NCBI GenBank assembly: GCA_963745775.1
Contig: CAVUYY010000013.1
Span: 62,001-126,000, forward strand
DNA length: 64,000 nucleotides
Direction of reading: 5' to 3'
Origin: Gaiellasilicea sp963745775
GTDB taxonomy: Bacteria; Actinomycetota; Thermoleophilia; Gaiellales; Gaiellaceae
The notes under the pieces are model-generated. The model did not search any database, was not told the origin of the DNA, and saw only the letters and a program-made list of their open reading frames with translations. Below, one piece after another: positions 35,400 to 44,300 of this stretch. The translations under genes and the position numbers were made by a program. How positions within the stretch are numbered: the first letter of the stretch is position 1; each line of letters starts with the position of its first letter.

Positions 35400-37113
35400 T
35401 TCCGGAGCTTCTCGATCTCGGCCCACGGGCGTGTGTTCAGGATCTGCTCCTTCGTCAGCCACGCGCGGCGGGCCTGCGCGATCCCGAGCTCGACGTAGCC
35501 GAGCGCGCCCGTCGAGTGGCCGTCGCTCGAGATCACGAGCGTGAGACCGGCCTCGCCGGCGAGCCGCGCGTTCGCATCGCGGAGATCGAGCCGGTCGGGC
35601 TGGGAGTTGATCTCGAGGAAGGTTCCGGTCGCGAGCGCGCCCTCCACCACCCGCTCGACGGCGATCGACGAGGGCAGCCGCTTGCCGATCTTGCGGCTCG
35701 TGAGATGGCCGATGCAATCGACGTTCGGGTTATCCATCGCCGCCAGCACGCGGCCGGTCGGATCGTTCTCGAAGCTCGCATGGACGGACGCCATCACCCA
35801 GTCGAACCGTGCGAGCACCTCGTCGGCGACGTCGAGCTCGCCGCTGGCACGGATGTTGACCTCGATCCCCTTCAGGATCCGGAAGGGCGCCAGCCGCTCG
35901 TTGAGCGCGGCGATCTCCTCCCACTGTCGCTCGAGGCGCCCCTCGCGCAGGCGCGGCGAGTGGTCGCACATCGCGAGGTAGTCGTGCCCGAGCTCCTTCG
36001 CGGCGAGCGCCATCTCCTCGAGCGTCGCCTTCCCGTCCGACCACGTCGAGTGGGAGTGGAGGTCTCCGCGCAGGTCGCCGCGCTCGACGAGCTTCGGCAG
36101 CGTGGTCCGCCTTCAGACGACAGGCGGGCGGCCGCCAGCTCGCCGCCGTTCTCGCGCAGCTCCGGCGGGATGTAGGCATAGCCGAGGTGCGCGTACACGG
36201 CCTCCTCGTCCTCGGCGCTGAAGACCTCGCCGGTCTCGGTGGTCGTGATCCCGTACTCGGAGACCGAGAAGCCCCTCCGAACCGCGTCCTCGCGAAGGGC
36301 GACGTTGTGCTCCTTCGAGCCGGTGAAGTGCTGGAGCAGGTTGCCGTACGACTCGGGCGGGACGACGCGGAGGTCGAAGCGGAGCCCGTCGTTCGAGATC
36401 ACCGTCGCCTTCGTGTCGCCCTTCGCGACGACGTCCGCGACCCAGCGGAGCTTCGTGAAGTAGTCGATCAGCGCCGGCGCGTCGGTCGAGGTGGCGATGA
36501 TGTCGAGGTCGCGGAACGTCTCACGGCGGCGGCGAACCGAGCCGGCCTCGGAGACCTTCACGGCTGCTGGATGCTCGCGGAGAACCGAGACGACGGCGAG
36601 CACGGCCGGCAATCCCTGCCCGAGGAGCCGGCGCGACTCGCGCGGGTCCTTCGGCGTCTCGGCGAGCGCCTTCAGGATCTTCGTCTCGGTCGTCGCGCCG
36701 AGGCCGGAAAGGGTGCGCACTCGCTCGCTCTCGGCCGCGGCCTTCAGCTCGTCCAGGGTCGTCACCCCGAGCTCCTGCCAGATCCGGCGCGCCGTCTTCG
36801 GGCCGAGCCCCGGCAGCCGCATGAACTTGACGACCTCCTCGGGGATCAGCGCCTTCCGCTTGGTCAGCGCCTTCATCTCGCCGAGCTCGACCACCTCGAC
36901 GATCTTGCCCTCGATCGTGGCGCCGATCCCGCTCAGGCTCTTCGCTTTGCCGTCGAGCGCGAGCTGCGCGACCGGGCCGCCGGTCTCGCGAATCCGCGTC
37001 GCCGCGCGGCGGTAGGCGAGCACCCGGAACGAGCTCTCTCCCTCGAGCTCGCTCAGATCGGCCAGCAGCTCGAGCTGATCCGCCAGCTCGTCGTTCCTCG
37101 GCAGGGGGGCCAC
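35396..37113 (-). CDS. polX: DNA polymerase X with PHP domain
   Basis: Family X polymerase for base-excision gap filling. The N-terminal helix-hairpin-helix region (LPGLGPKTARRIW, LSGLGATTETKI) leads to the nucleotidyltransferase site GSVRRRRETFRDLDII plus RFDLRVVP (three catalytic Asp), then a C-terminal PHP phosphoesterase with DLHSHSTWSDG, CDHSPR, GIEVNI, SVHASF, GHLTSRKIGKR and SSDGHST. A frameshift near 36108 lies between ELAAARLSSEGG and LPKLVERGDLRGDLHSHS. This is the one break in the window that is not mended by removing a single base. Start GTG 37113. Confidence 0.9.
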
Positions 37114-37146
37114 TGATCGCGATGATACGGCCGTGCCCGCCACAAC

Positions 37147-37860
37147 TTGAGGGCGTGCGTCTGCCTCCCCACCTACAACGAGCTCGAGAACCTCGAGCCG
37201 ATGCTGCGCGCGCTCGGCGAGGTGCTCGGCCCGGACGACCGCGTGCTCGTGATCGACGACAGCTCGCCCGACGGGACCGGCGAGCTCGCCGACCGGCTGG
37301 CGGCGGAGCTTCCGTTCGTCGACGTTCTGCACCGCGAGCGGAAGGAAGGGCTCGGACGCGCCTACATCGACGGCTTCCGGATCGCGCTCGAGCGCGGCGC
37401 CGAGCTGATTCTCGAGCTGGACTGCGACTTCTCGCACGACCCGAAGGACGTGCCGCGGCTGATCGCGGCAACCGGCTCGGCCGATCTCGTGCTCGGCTCG
37501 CGATACGTGCCGGGCGGCCGTGTGCGCGACTGGGGAGCGCTCCGCCGGCTGATCTCGCGCGGCGCCTCCCTGTACACGCGGCTCCTGCTGATGCCGGTGC
37601 GCGATGCGACCGGCGGCTTCAAGTGCTTCCGCCGCGAGGTGCTCGAGCGGCTCGACCTCGACGCGATCACCTCGCGTGGCTACATGTTCCAGATCGAGAC
37701 GACCTTCCGCGCCCGCCGCGCCGGCTTCCGGGTCGTCGAGATCCCGATCGTCTTCTCCGACCGCGAGGTCGGCGGCTCGAAGATGTCGCGGGCAATCGTC
37801 GCCGAGGCGATCTGGAAGGTGCCGGCCCTCCGTCTGGCCGCGCTCGGAGGCCGGCTGTGA
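37147..37860 (+). CDS. GT2 glycosyltransferase, dolichol-phosphate-mannose synthase-like
   Basis: A 237-residue glycosyltransferase that probably transfers a sugar from a nucleotide or GDP donor to a polyprenyl phosphate. Motifs: CLPTYNELENLEPML, VLVIDDSSPDGTGELAD, LDCDFSHDPKDVPRL (DxD metal site), GSRYVPGG, TGGFKCFRREVL. No membrane tail is present, so it is the soluble DPM1-like type (Ppm1 domain 2-like). Start TTG 37147, 33 bp from divergent polX. Its stop overlaps the thioredoxin start. Confidence 0.9.
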   Translation: MRACVCLPTYNELENLEPMLRALGEVLGPDDRVLVIDDSSPDGTGELADRLAAELPFVDVLHRERKEGLGRAYIDGFRIALERGAELILELDCDFSHDPKDVPRLIAATGSADLVLGSRYVPGGRVRDWGALRRLISRGASLYTRLLLMPVRDATGGFKCFRREVLERLDLDAITSRGYMFQIETTFRARRAGFRVVEIPIVFSDREVGGSKMSRAIVAEAIWKVPALRLAALGGRL

Positions 37861-38174
37861 GGCAGGCGACCGACTCGAGCTTCGCGGACGACGTGCTCGC
37901 GGCGCGCGAGCCCGTGATCGTCGACTTCTGGGCGCCGTGGTGCAAGCCGTGCAAGGCGCTCGAGCCGATCCTGGAGGCGATCGCGGCCGAGCACGGACTC
38001 GGCTTGGTCGGACTGAACATCGACGAGCACCTCGGCGTGCCCTCTCGCTACGGCGTCCTCTCGCTGCCGACCGTGATCCTCTTCCGGGACGGCGAGCCGT
38101 GCTCGGAGGTGATCGGCGCTCGCCCGCGCTCCCACTTCGAGCGGGAATGGGCGTCCTGGCTTACGGCGACGTAG
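37857..38174 (+). CDS. Thioredoxin-like protein with CKPC site
   Basis: A 105-residue thioredoxin fold: PVIVDFWAPWCKPCKALEPIL, cis-Pro in LSLPTVILFRDG. The active site is WCKPC rather than WCGPC, which should change the redox potential. GTG 37857 overlaps the glycosyltransferase stop (GTGA). It has no signal peptide, so it is cytosolic. It overlaps the convergent permease gene by 14 nt. Confidence 0.88.
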   Translation: MRQATDSSFADDVLAAREPVIVDFWAPWCKPCKALEPILEAIAAEHGLGLVGLNIDEHLGVPSRYGVLSLPTVILFRDGEPCSEVIGARPRSHFEREWASWLTAT

Positions 38175-39201
38175 CCGGCGACCGCTCCGGCTGACGTTCC
38201 TGTTTCGCGCGCTTCGGCGCGCGATCAGTCGCGGTCTGGAAATTGCGGACTCGGGGGTCGAGCAGCGGGTAGAGCAGATCGACGATGAGGTTGAAGATGA
38301 GGATCACGGTGGTCACGAGCACCACGATCCCGAGGATCACGGGCAAGTCGCGACGGGCGAGCGAGTCGAAGAGGAGCGGCCCGATCCCCGGCAGACCGAA
38401 GGCCCGCTCGACGAAGATCGCGCCGCTGAAGGCGATTCCGATGTCCATCCCGAGCATCGTCACGATCGGCAGCATCGCGTTCCGCAGCACCTGCGTCTGC
38501 AGGAGCCTCCACTCGCCCATCCCGAAGGCACGCGCAGTGCGGACGTGCTCGGCGTCCATCGTCTCGATCATGCTCGCCCGGATCATCCGGGCGTAGATCG
38601 CGGCGAAGACGATCCCGAACGACATCCACGGGAGGATCAGGTGGTAGGCCCACTGAACCGGTCCGCCGCAGCTCTCCGTGGCGGTGAAGACCGAGCAGTA
38701 GCCGCCGATCGGGGTCCACGCGAGCTGGAAGCCGAAGATGTACGCGAGGACCAGGCTGATCCAGAGCGGGTGCGCAGAGATCCCGATCAGGACGAACACC
38801 ATCCCCGCTCTGTCGAGCAGCGAGCGCGGCCGCAAGGCCGAGAGGATCCCGATCGGGAAGGCGAGGAGGAGCCAGAAGATGACACCTCCCAGGATGAGCG
38901 AGCCGGTCACGGGCGCCGCCCGGGCGATCAGCTCGGTGACGGGCTCGCGGGTGACGCGCGAGGTGCCGAGATCGCCGTGGACGAGGCTCCAGACGAAGGT
39001 GCCGTATTCGTTCACGAGCGAGAGCTGCTCGTCGCCGGAGGTGTCGTTCCGGAGCGAGCCCGGAGTCTGCACCGTGCGGAAGCCACGACGCACGGTCTGG
39101 TTGTTGCCGGGGAGGATGAAGAAGAGGACGTACGTGTACAGCGTCACGATCAGGAAGAGCACCGCGGCCCAGCCGAGGCGCCTGATCAGGTAGCCCAGCA
39201 C
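38161..39201 (-). CDS. ABC transporter permease, DppB/OppB type
   Basis: A 346-residue inner-membrane permease with six helices; MLGYLIRRLGWAAVLFLIVTLYTYVLFFILPG is the standard opening. The binding-protein-dependent EAA loop reads TARAFGMGEWRLLQTQVLRNAMLPI. A roughly 60-residue outer loop after helix 1 (RRGFRTVQTPGSLRNDTSG) is longer than usual. No partner permease, ATPase or binding protein is next to it within the window, so it is an orphan here. Confidence 0.9.
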   Translation of the reverse strand: MLGYLIRRLGWAAVLFLIVTLYTYVLFFILPGNNQTVRRGFRTVQTPGSLRNDTSGDEQLSLVNEYGTFVWSLVHGDLGTSRVTREPVTELIARAAPVTGSLILGGVIFWLLLAFPIGILSALRPRSLLDRAGMVFVLIGISAHPLWISLVLAYIFGFQLAWTPIGGYCSVFTATESCGGPVQWAYHLILPWMSFGIVFAAIYARMIRASMIETMDAEHVRTARAFGMGEWRLLQTQVLRNAMLPIVTMLGMDIGIAFSGAIFVERAFGLPGIGPLLFDSLARRDLPVILGIVVLVTTVILIFNLIVDLLYPLLDPRVRNFQTATDRAPKRAKQERQPERSPATSP

Positions 39202-39281
39202 CGTCGCCCTAGCTTTACGGTTCGCCCCTCGTCGCGCAACAGAAATTCGATCCCGCTAAACGAGGCCGCGGCTAGCATCCG

Positions 39282-39387
39282 ATGATGAGCCAGGCGCGCG
39301 ACGACGACCATGCGAAGTGGTACGAGGAGCGCCCAGGCTCGGATTCACGGGCCGCTCGTGCCGGCGGACGTGACGTACCGGCGCTGA
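39282..39387 (+). CDS. Possible very short gene ahead of the helicase
   Basis: ATG ATG at 39282/39285 opens MMSQARDDDHAKWYEERP. Read straight through it ends at 39401 inside the helicase start. If one base near 39338 is extra, as at other sites in this window, it ends at TGA 39385-39387, one base before the helicase TTG start, as a 34-residue peptide ending GPLVPADVTYRR. No family is recognised. It is listed because the position and the shared error pattern are suggestive. Confidence 0.25.
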
Positions 39388-39388
39388 G

Positions 39389-41644
39389 TTGGCGTCGGTA
39401 GCCCCCGGCAACTCGGCCCAGTCCGCGTGGCTGCAGATCCTCGAGGGCGAGGAGCTCGCCTACCTCGGTACGGAGCCGGCGCGCGAGGGACGCTCCGAAT
39501 CGTTTCCGGACGACCTCGACCCGCGGGTCGCCTCGGCGCTCGTCGGGCTCGGGATCACGTCGCTCTGGCGCCACCAGGCCGAGGCGTGGGAGGCGGCGCG
39601 AGCGGGCGGGAACCTGATCGTCACGACCGGCACCGCGAGCGGCAAGAGCCTCGCGTTCAACCTGCCCGTGCTCGACCTGCTCGCGCGCGAGCCGAAGAGC
39701 CGCGCGCTCTACCTCTACCCGACGAAAGCGCTCGCTCAGGATCAGGCGCGGGCGCTGCAGGCGTTCGGGCTGAAGGGCGTGAAGCCGGCGATCTACGACG
39801 GTGACACGGAGACCGAGAAGCGCTGGCAGATCCGCAAGTGGGCGAACGTCCTCCTGACGAACCCGGACATGCTCCACGTCGGGATCCTCCCGCGGCACGA
39901 TCGCTGGGGCGACGTGCTCTCGAACCTCCGCTTCGTCGTCGTCGACGAGGCGCACGTCTACCGCGGCGTCTTCGGCTCGCACGTTGCGAACGTGCTCCGG
40001 CGGCTGCGGCGGCTGGCGCGGGTGTACGGCGCCGAGCCGCAGTTCGTGCTGGCGTCGGCGACGATCGCGAACCCAGGTGAGCTGGCGGCGTCGCTACTCG
40101 GCGAGCCCGCGACGGTGATCGAGGGCGATGCGGCGCCGAGAGCGGAGCGGACGATCGCCCTCTGGAATCCGCCACTCACAGATCCCGAGCTGGGGCTGCG
40201 CGCGAGCTCGCTCGGAGAGGCCTCGCGGTTGCTCGCCGGCTTCACGCAGCGCGGCCTGCGCACGATCTGCTTCGCGAAGAGCCGGAAAGCGGTCGAGTTG
40301 ATCCATCGCTTCACGGTCGAGCGCGTGGACGGGGCGACCGCGAAGCGGCTCGCGCCCTACCGCGCCGGCTACACGCCTGCGCAGCGGCGCGAGATCGAGG
40401 GGCGGCTGATGGCCGGCGAGCTGCTCGGCGTCACCGCGACCGATGCGCTCGAGCTCGGGATCGACATCGGCGCGCTCGACTGCGCGATCTCGGTGGCGTT
40501 TCCCGGCACGGTTTCCTCGCTGCGCCAGCAGTGGGGACGCGCGGGTCGTCGCGGTCACGGCGTCGCCGTTCTCGTCGCGAGCGAAGACGCGCTCGACCAA
40601 TTCTTCATGCGCGATCCGGAGGCGCTCCTCTCGCGCACCGTCGAGGCGGCGATTCTCGACCACGCGAACCCGCGGGTGCTCGACGGGCACGTGCTTTCGG
40701 CGGCGTTCGAGGGGCCGATCGACGCGGCGGACGCCGAGACGCTCGGGCCGGAGGCGCTCGACCGGGCGGCCGTTCTACCCGAGTTGAAGCACACCGGCGC
40801 CGGCTGGATCTGGGCCGGCACGGACTATCCGGCCGCGCGGGTCGGCCTCCGCTCCGGCGAGCCGGAATCCTTCACCGTGGTCGACCGCGAGACCGGCTCC
40901 GTGCTCGGGCTCGTCGAGCGCTCGCGCGCCTATTCGACCGTGCACGAGGGCGCGGTCTACCTCCACCTCGGCGAGCAGCATCTCGTGCGGGCGCTCGACC
41001 TGGAGGCGCGCACCGCGCTTGTGAGCTCGGCCGCCGTCGACTGGTACACGCAGGCCAAGAAGGAAACGCAGACGGCGATCGTGGAGCCGCTACGGGTGGA
41101 GCCGCGGCTCGGGCTCGAGCTCTGCTTCGGTCGCGTCTCGGTGACCGAGCAGGTCGTCGCGTACCAGCGCAAGTCGATCAGCGGCGGCGACACGCTCGAG
41201 ACGGTTCCGCTCGACCTGCCCGAGACGAGCTTCGAGACCGAGGCCGTCTGGTTCTCGCCGACGGCGAGGCAGCTCGAGGGGCTCGAGGAGATGCCGAAGC
41301 TCCTATCGTCGCTGCATGCGGCCGAGCACTCGCTGATCGCGCTGCTGCCGTTGTGGGCGATGTGCGACCGCTGGGACATCGGCGGGCTCTCGACGAACGT
41401 CCACTTCCAGACCGGACGGCCGACGATCTTCGTCTACGACGGCCACGCGGGCGGAGTCGGGATCACCGAGCGCGGCTTCGAGCGCTTCGAGGGCTGGGTC
41501 GAGGACACGGCCCGGATGCTCGCCGGCTGCCCATGCTCCGCCGGCTGCCCGAGCTGCGTTCAGAGCCCGAAGTGCGGCAACCTGAACGAGTTCCTCGACA
41601 AGGCCGGAGCGCTGCTGCTCCTGCGGCGGCTGCTCGCGAGTTGA
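39389..41644 (+). CDS. DEAD/DEAH helicase with C-terminal zinc domain (MrfA/YprA-like)
   Basis: A 751-residue superfamily 2 helicase: Walker A TGTASGKSLAFNLP, DEAH-type motif II VVVDEAHVYRG, motif III ASATI, motif VI QQWGRAGRRG. The C-terminal DUF1998-type region ends in four closely spaced cysteines (GCPCSAGCPSCVQSPKCGNLN). Bacillus MrfA of this group helps repair mitomycin lesions; that role here is by family only. Start TTG 39389 is the first in frame after the short upstream frame. Confidence 0.9.
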   Translation: MASVAPGNSAQSAWLQILEGEELAYLGTEPAREGRSESFPDDLDPRVASALVGLGITSLWRHQAEAWEAARAGGNLIVTTGTASGKSLAFNLPVLDLLAREPKSRALYLYPTKALAQDQARALQAFGLKGVKPAIYDGDTETEKRWQIRKWANVLLTNPDMLHVGILPRHDRWGDVLSNLRFVVVDEAHVYRGVFGSHVANVLRRLRRLARVYGAEPQFVLASATIANPGELAASLLGEPATVIEGDAAPRAERTIALWNPPLTDPELGLRASSLGEASRLLAGFTQRGLRTICFAKSRKAVELIHRFTVERVDGATAKRLAPYRAGYTPAQRREIEGRLMAGELLGVTATDALELGIDIGALDCAISVAFPGTVSSLRQQWGRAGRRGHGVAVLVASEDALDQFFMRDPEALLSRTVEAAILDHANPRVLDGHVLSAAFEGPIDAADAETLGPEALDRAAVLPELKHTGAGWIWAGTDYPAARVGLRSGEPESFTVVDRETGSVLGLVERSRAYSTVHEGAVYLHLGEQHLVRALDLEARTALVSSAAVDWYTQAKKETQTAIVEPLRVEPRLGLELCFGRVSVTEQVVAYQRKSISGGDTLETVPLDLPETSFETEAVWFSPTARQLEGLEEMPKLLSSLHAAEHSLIALLPLWAMCDRWDIGGLSTNVHFQTGRPTIFVYDGHAGGVGITERGFERFEGWVEDTARMLAGCPCSAGCPSCVQSPKCGNLNEFLDKAGALLLLRRLLAS

Positions 41645-41661
41645 CACGCAATCGGCACGGT

Positions 41662-41683
41662 CTCGTCACACACTCGTGACGAG
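41662..41683. terminator. Hairpin after the helicase gene
   Basis: CTCGTCAC-N6-GTGACGAG, perfect 8-bp arms 18 nt past the helicase stop. It may be its terminator; no U-tract follows, so an operator for the DGPF operon is the alternative. Confidence 0.45.
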
Positions 41684-41715
41684 ATCCTCGATAGCGTTTC
41701 GGTAGGGACACCCGG

Positions 41716-41743
41716 GGTGCCCCTGGGGGTACGTAGGGGCACC
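41716..41743. promoter_or_regulatory. Perfect inverted repeat before the DGPF/sigma operon
   Basis: GGTGCCCCT / AGGGGCACC, 9-bp perfect arms with a 10-nt centre, 60 bp before the first DGPF start. The surrounding G/C runs (CACCCGGGG, CCTGGGGG) repeat the half-site theme. It could be a regulator site or a leader hairpin. Confidence 0.4.
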
Positions 41744-41802
41744 TGTCGATTCCGTTGCCTCCCGTTCGTCACCATGGTGAAATCGACCGTAAAGGAGGCT
41801 CG

Positions 41803-42171
41803 ATGCAATACCTGGCGATGATCTACGGCCCTGAGGGCCGGTGGGAGGCGCTCTCCGACGACGAGCGCACCGCCGTCTACGCCCGCTACACCGCGTTCGC
41901 CGACGACGCCCGAGAGGCCGGTGTGCTCGCGGACGGTGGTGAGCTCGCCGCCACGACGACCGCCACCACGGTCAGGGTTCGAAACGACGAGACGCTCGTC
42001 ACCGACGGCCCCTTCGTCGAGTCGAAGGAGGCGCTCGGCGGCTACTTCCTGCTCGAGTGCGAGTCGATCGAGGATGCCGTCGACTGGGCCGCGCGGATCC
42101 CCGGCGCCGAGATCGGCGCGATCGAGGTTCGCCCCTGCTACGTCGACGAGTCCGAGGAGGCCGTGGCATGA
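41803..42171 (+). CDS. YCII-related DGPF protein (first)
   Basis: A 122-residue small alpha-beta protein with the family motif LVTDGPFVESKEALGGYFLLE and the end motif IGAIEVRPCY. DGPF/YCII-like proteins of unknown biochemical role are regularly encoded beside ECF42 sigma factors, as here. Start ATG 41803 with a strong AAAGGAGG site. The stop overlaps the second DGPF start (ATGA). Confidence 0.9.
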   Translation: MQYLAMIYGPEGRWEALSDDERTAVYARYTAFADDAREAGVLADGGELAATTTATTVRVRNDETLVTDGPFVESKEALGGYFLLECESIEDAVDWAARIPGAEIGAIEVRPCYVDESEEAVA

Positions 42172-42533
42172 AGTACGCGCTGCTACTGACGAACAGCCAG
42201 GAAGATCGCGAGCGCTGGGCCACGATGGCCGAGGACGAGCAGGTGGCCGCAAGGGCCGCCGAGGTGCCGAAGTGGAATGCGCTCTTCGGCGAGCTCGGGG
42301 CGAGCGGGAAGCTCCTCTCCGGCAGCGAGCTCGACGATCCGGATACCTCGAAGACCGTGCGGCTGCGCGAAGGCGAGCGCGTCGTCACCGACGGGCCGTT
42401 CGCCGAGACGAAGGAGCAGATCGGAGGCCTGATGGTGATCGAGGCCGACGACCTCGACGAGGCGATCTCGATCGCCGCGCGGATCCCTGTCGCCGAGCGC
42501 GCCTCGGTGGAGATCCGCCCCTTCGTCGGTTGA
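42168..42533 (+). CDS. YCII-related DGPF protein (second)
   Basis: A 121-residue paralogue of the preceding gene: VVTDGPFAETKEQIGGLMVIE and ASVEIRPFVG. It differs in its N-terminus (MKYALLLTNSQEDRERW). It lies between two 4-nt overlaps, so all three genes form one translation-coupled unit. The two copies may form a heterodimer; no enzyme activity is known. Confidence 0.9.
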   Translation: MKYALLLTNSQEDRERWATMAEDEQVAARAAEVPKWNALFGELGASGKLLSGSELDDPDTSKTVRLREGERVVTDGPFAETKEQIGGLMVIEADDLDEAISIAARIPVAERASVEIRPFVG

Positions 42534-43750
42534 TCGAGCCCGTCTTCCGCGAGGAATGGGGCCGTGCGGTCTCGATCCTCACCCGCGTCCTCGGCGATCT
42601 CGCACTCGCCGAGGACGCGGTGCAGGATGCCTTCACGATCGCCCTGGAGCGCTGGCCGCGCGACGGCACCCCCGGAAACCCCGGAGCCTGGATCGTCACC
42701 ACTGCCCGGAACCGTGCGATCGACCGGATCAGGCGCGAGCAGGTCTTCGCGCGCAAGGCCGAGCTGCTGGCGCGACTGGAGTCGCTGCCCGCCGAGGAGG
42801 ACGACGTGAGCTCGATCCCCGACGACCGCCTCTCCCTCGTCTTCACCTGCTGCCACCCCGCCCTCGCCGCGGAGGCCCGCGTCGCGCTGACGCTCCGCGA
42901 GGTCGCCGGCCTGACGACGACCGAGATCGCACACGCCTTCCTCGTCGCCGAGCCGACGATGGCGCAAAGGCTCGTCCGCGCGAAGCGGAAGATCCGCGAT
43001 GCCGGGATCCCGTTCCGCGTCCCACCCGACCACGTGCTCCCAGAGCGGCTTCGCTCGGTGCTCTCCGTCCTGTATCTCGTCTTCAACGAGGGCTACTCGG
43101 CGAGCGGCGGCGGCGAGCATGTCCGCGCCGACCTCTGCGAGGAGGCGATCCGGCTCGCGAAGCTGCTTGCCGTCCTGATGCCCGACGAGGCGGAGGCACT
43201 CGGCCTGCTCGCGCTGATGCTCTTCCACGACGCGCGGCGGGACACACGCACAGCCGCCGACGGCACGATCGTCTTGCTTGCCGAGCAGGATCGACGACGC
43301 TGGAACTCGGATCGGATCGCAGAGGGAGTACGCGTCCTCGAGCGAGCGATGTCGCTCCGAAGCCCCGGGGCGTACCAGATCCAGGCGGCGATCGGCGCGC
43401 TCCACGTCGAGGCTCGACGGCCCGAGGACACCGACTGGGCTCAGATTGCCGGCCTCTACGCCGCGCTCGCCCACGTGGACGCCTCGCCGATCGTCGCGCT
43501 GAATCGGGCGGTGGCCGTCGCGATGGCAGAAAGCCCGGAGCACGGGCTCGAGCTGATCGAGGAGATCGACCTGCCGGGCTACCACCTCCTGCCGGCGACC
43601 CGCGCCGACCTACTTCGGCGCCTCGACCGCCGCGACGAGGCCGCGGTCGCCTACATCGAGGCGCTCTCGCTCGAGATGAACGAGGCCGACCGGGCGTTCC
43701 TCGAGAAGCGGCTCGCCGAGGTGGTGGATTCGGCGAACAGCCGATCCTGA
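42530..43750 (+). CDS. ECF RNA polymerase sigma factor, ECF42-like
   Basis: A 406-residue protein. Sigma region 2 (AEDAVQDAFTIALERWP, GNPGAWIVTTARNRAIDRIRR) and region 4 (ALTLREVAGLTTTEIAHAFLV) occupy the first 180 residues. A long C-terminal extension (about 185-400) with YLVFNEGYSASGG and helical TPR-like repeats follows, the hallmark of the ECF42 group, which lacks a classical anti-sigma. Start TTG 42530 overlaps the stop of the second DGPF gene. The extension and DGPF partners are thought to set its activity. Confidence 0.92.
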   Translation: MIEPVFREEWGRAVSILTRVLGDLALAEDAVQDAFTIALERWPRDGTPGNPGAWIVTTARNRAIDRIRREQVFARKAELLARLESLPAEEDDVSSIPDDRLSLVFTCCHPALAAEARVALTLREVAGLTTTEIAHAFLVAEPTMAQRLVRAKRKIRDAGIPFRVPPDHVLPERLRSVLSVLYLVFNEGYSASGGGEHVRADLCEEAIRLAKLLAVLMPDEAEALGLLALMLFHDARRDTRTAADGTIVLLAEQDRRRWNSDRIAEGVRVLERAMSLRSPGAYQIQAAIGALHVEARRPEDTDWAQIAGLYAALAHVDASPIVALNRAVAVAMAESPEHGLELIEEIDLPGYHLLPATRADLLRRLDRRDEAAVAYIEALSLEMNEADRAFLEKRLAEVVDSANSRS

Positions 43751-43855
43751 TCTCCGGCTGCATCGGCCCCTGCGGCACCGATCACCCGTCACGTCGGCGC
43801 CATCTGCAGCGCCTGGCTTGCCGAGTCTCCCGCGCGAACGTAGAGAATCGGCCCC

Positions 43856-44275
43856 ATGCGGGTCTCGGCCAAGGTGGACTACGCCCTGCGCGCCACCGCT
43901 GAGCTCGCCGCGGCTCAGCTCGATCCCGAACGATCGGGCCCGCTCAAGGGCGAGCGGCTCGCCACGGCCCAGCAGATCCCGCTCAACTTTCTCGAGAACA
44001 TCCTGCTCGAGCTGCGCCGGAGCGGGATCGTCGCGAGCCAGCGCGGCGCCGAGGGCGGCTACTGGCTCGCGAAGCCGGCGGCCGAGGTGACCGTCGCCGA
44101 CGTGATCCGCGCCGTCGAGGGGCCGATCGCGACCGTGCGTGGCGCGAGGCCGGAGGACGTCGCCTACACCGGCTCCGCAGCCGCGCTGCGCGACGTCTGG
44201 ATCGAGCTGCGAACGAGCATGCGCGGCGTGCTCGAGACGACGACGCTCGCCGACCTCGTCGAGCGATCCAGCTAG
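43856..44275 (+). CDS. Rrf2-family regulator without cluster cysteines
   Basis: A 139-residue winged-helix regulator: VSAKVDYALRATAELAA, IPLNFLENILLELRRSGIVASQRGAEGGYWLA. IscR/NsrR-type members bind an Fe-S cluster through three Cys, but this protein has no Cys at all and so resembles the CymR-like branch that responds to sulfur status through a partner. It is convergent with the sulfate transport operon, which it may control. A bidirectional hairpin lies between them. Confidence 0.88.
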   Translation: MRVSAKVDYALRATAELAAAQLDPERSGPLKGERLATAQQIPLNFLENILLELRRSGIVASQRGAEGGYWLAKPAAEVTVADVIRAVEGPIATVRGARPEDVAYTGSAAALRDVWIELRTSMRGVLETTTLADLVERSS

Positions 44276-44281
44276 GCGAAG

Positions 44282-44300
44282 ACCCGCTCGCGGAGCGGGT
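44282..44300. terminator. Bidirectional hairpin between Rrf2 and cysA genes
   Basis: ACCCGCT-CGCGG-AGCGGGT, perfect 7-bp arms and a 5-nt loop, between the Rrf2 stop (44275) and the cysA stop (44300-44302). Confidence 0.6.

Noticed and set aside
38161..38174. Frameshift or fusion at the thioredoxin/permease overlap
   Set aside because: The genes are convergent and both end normally; a 14-nt tail overlap is common in this window.
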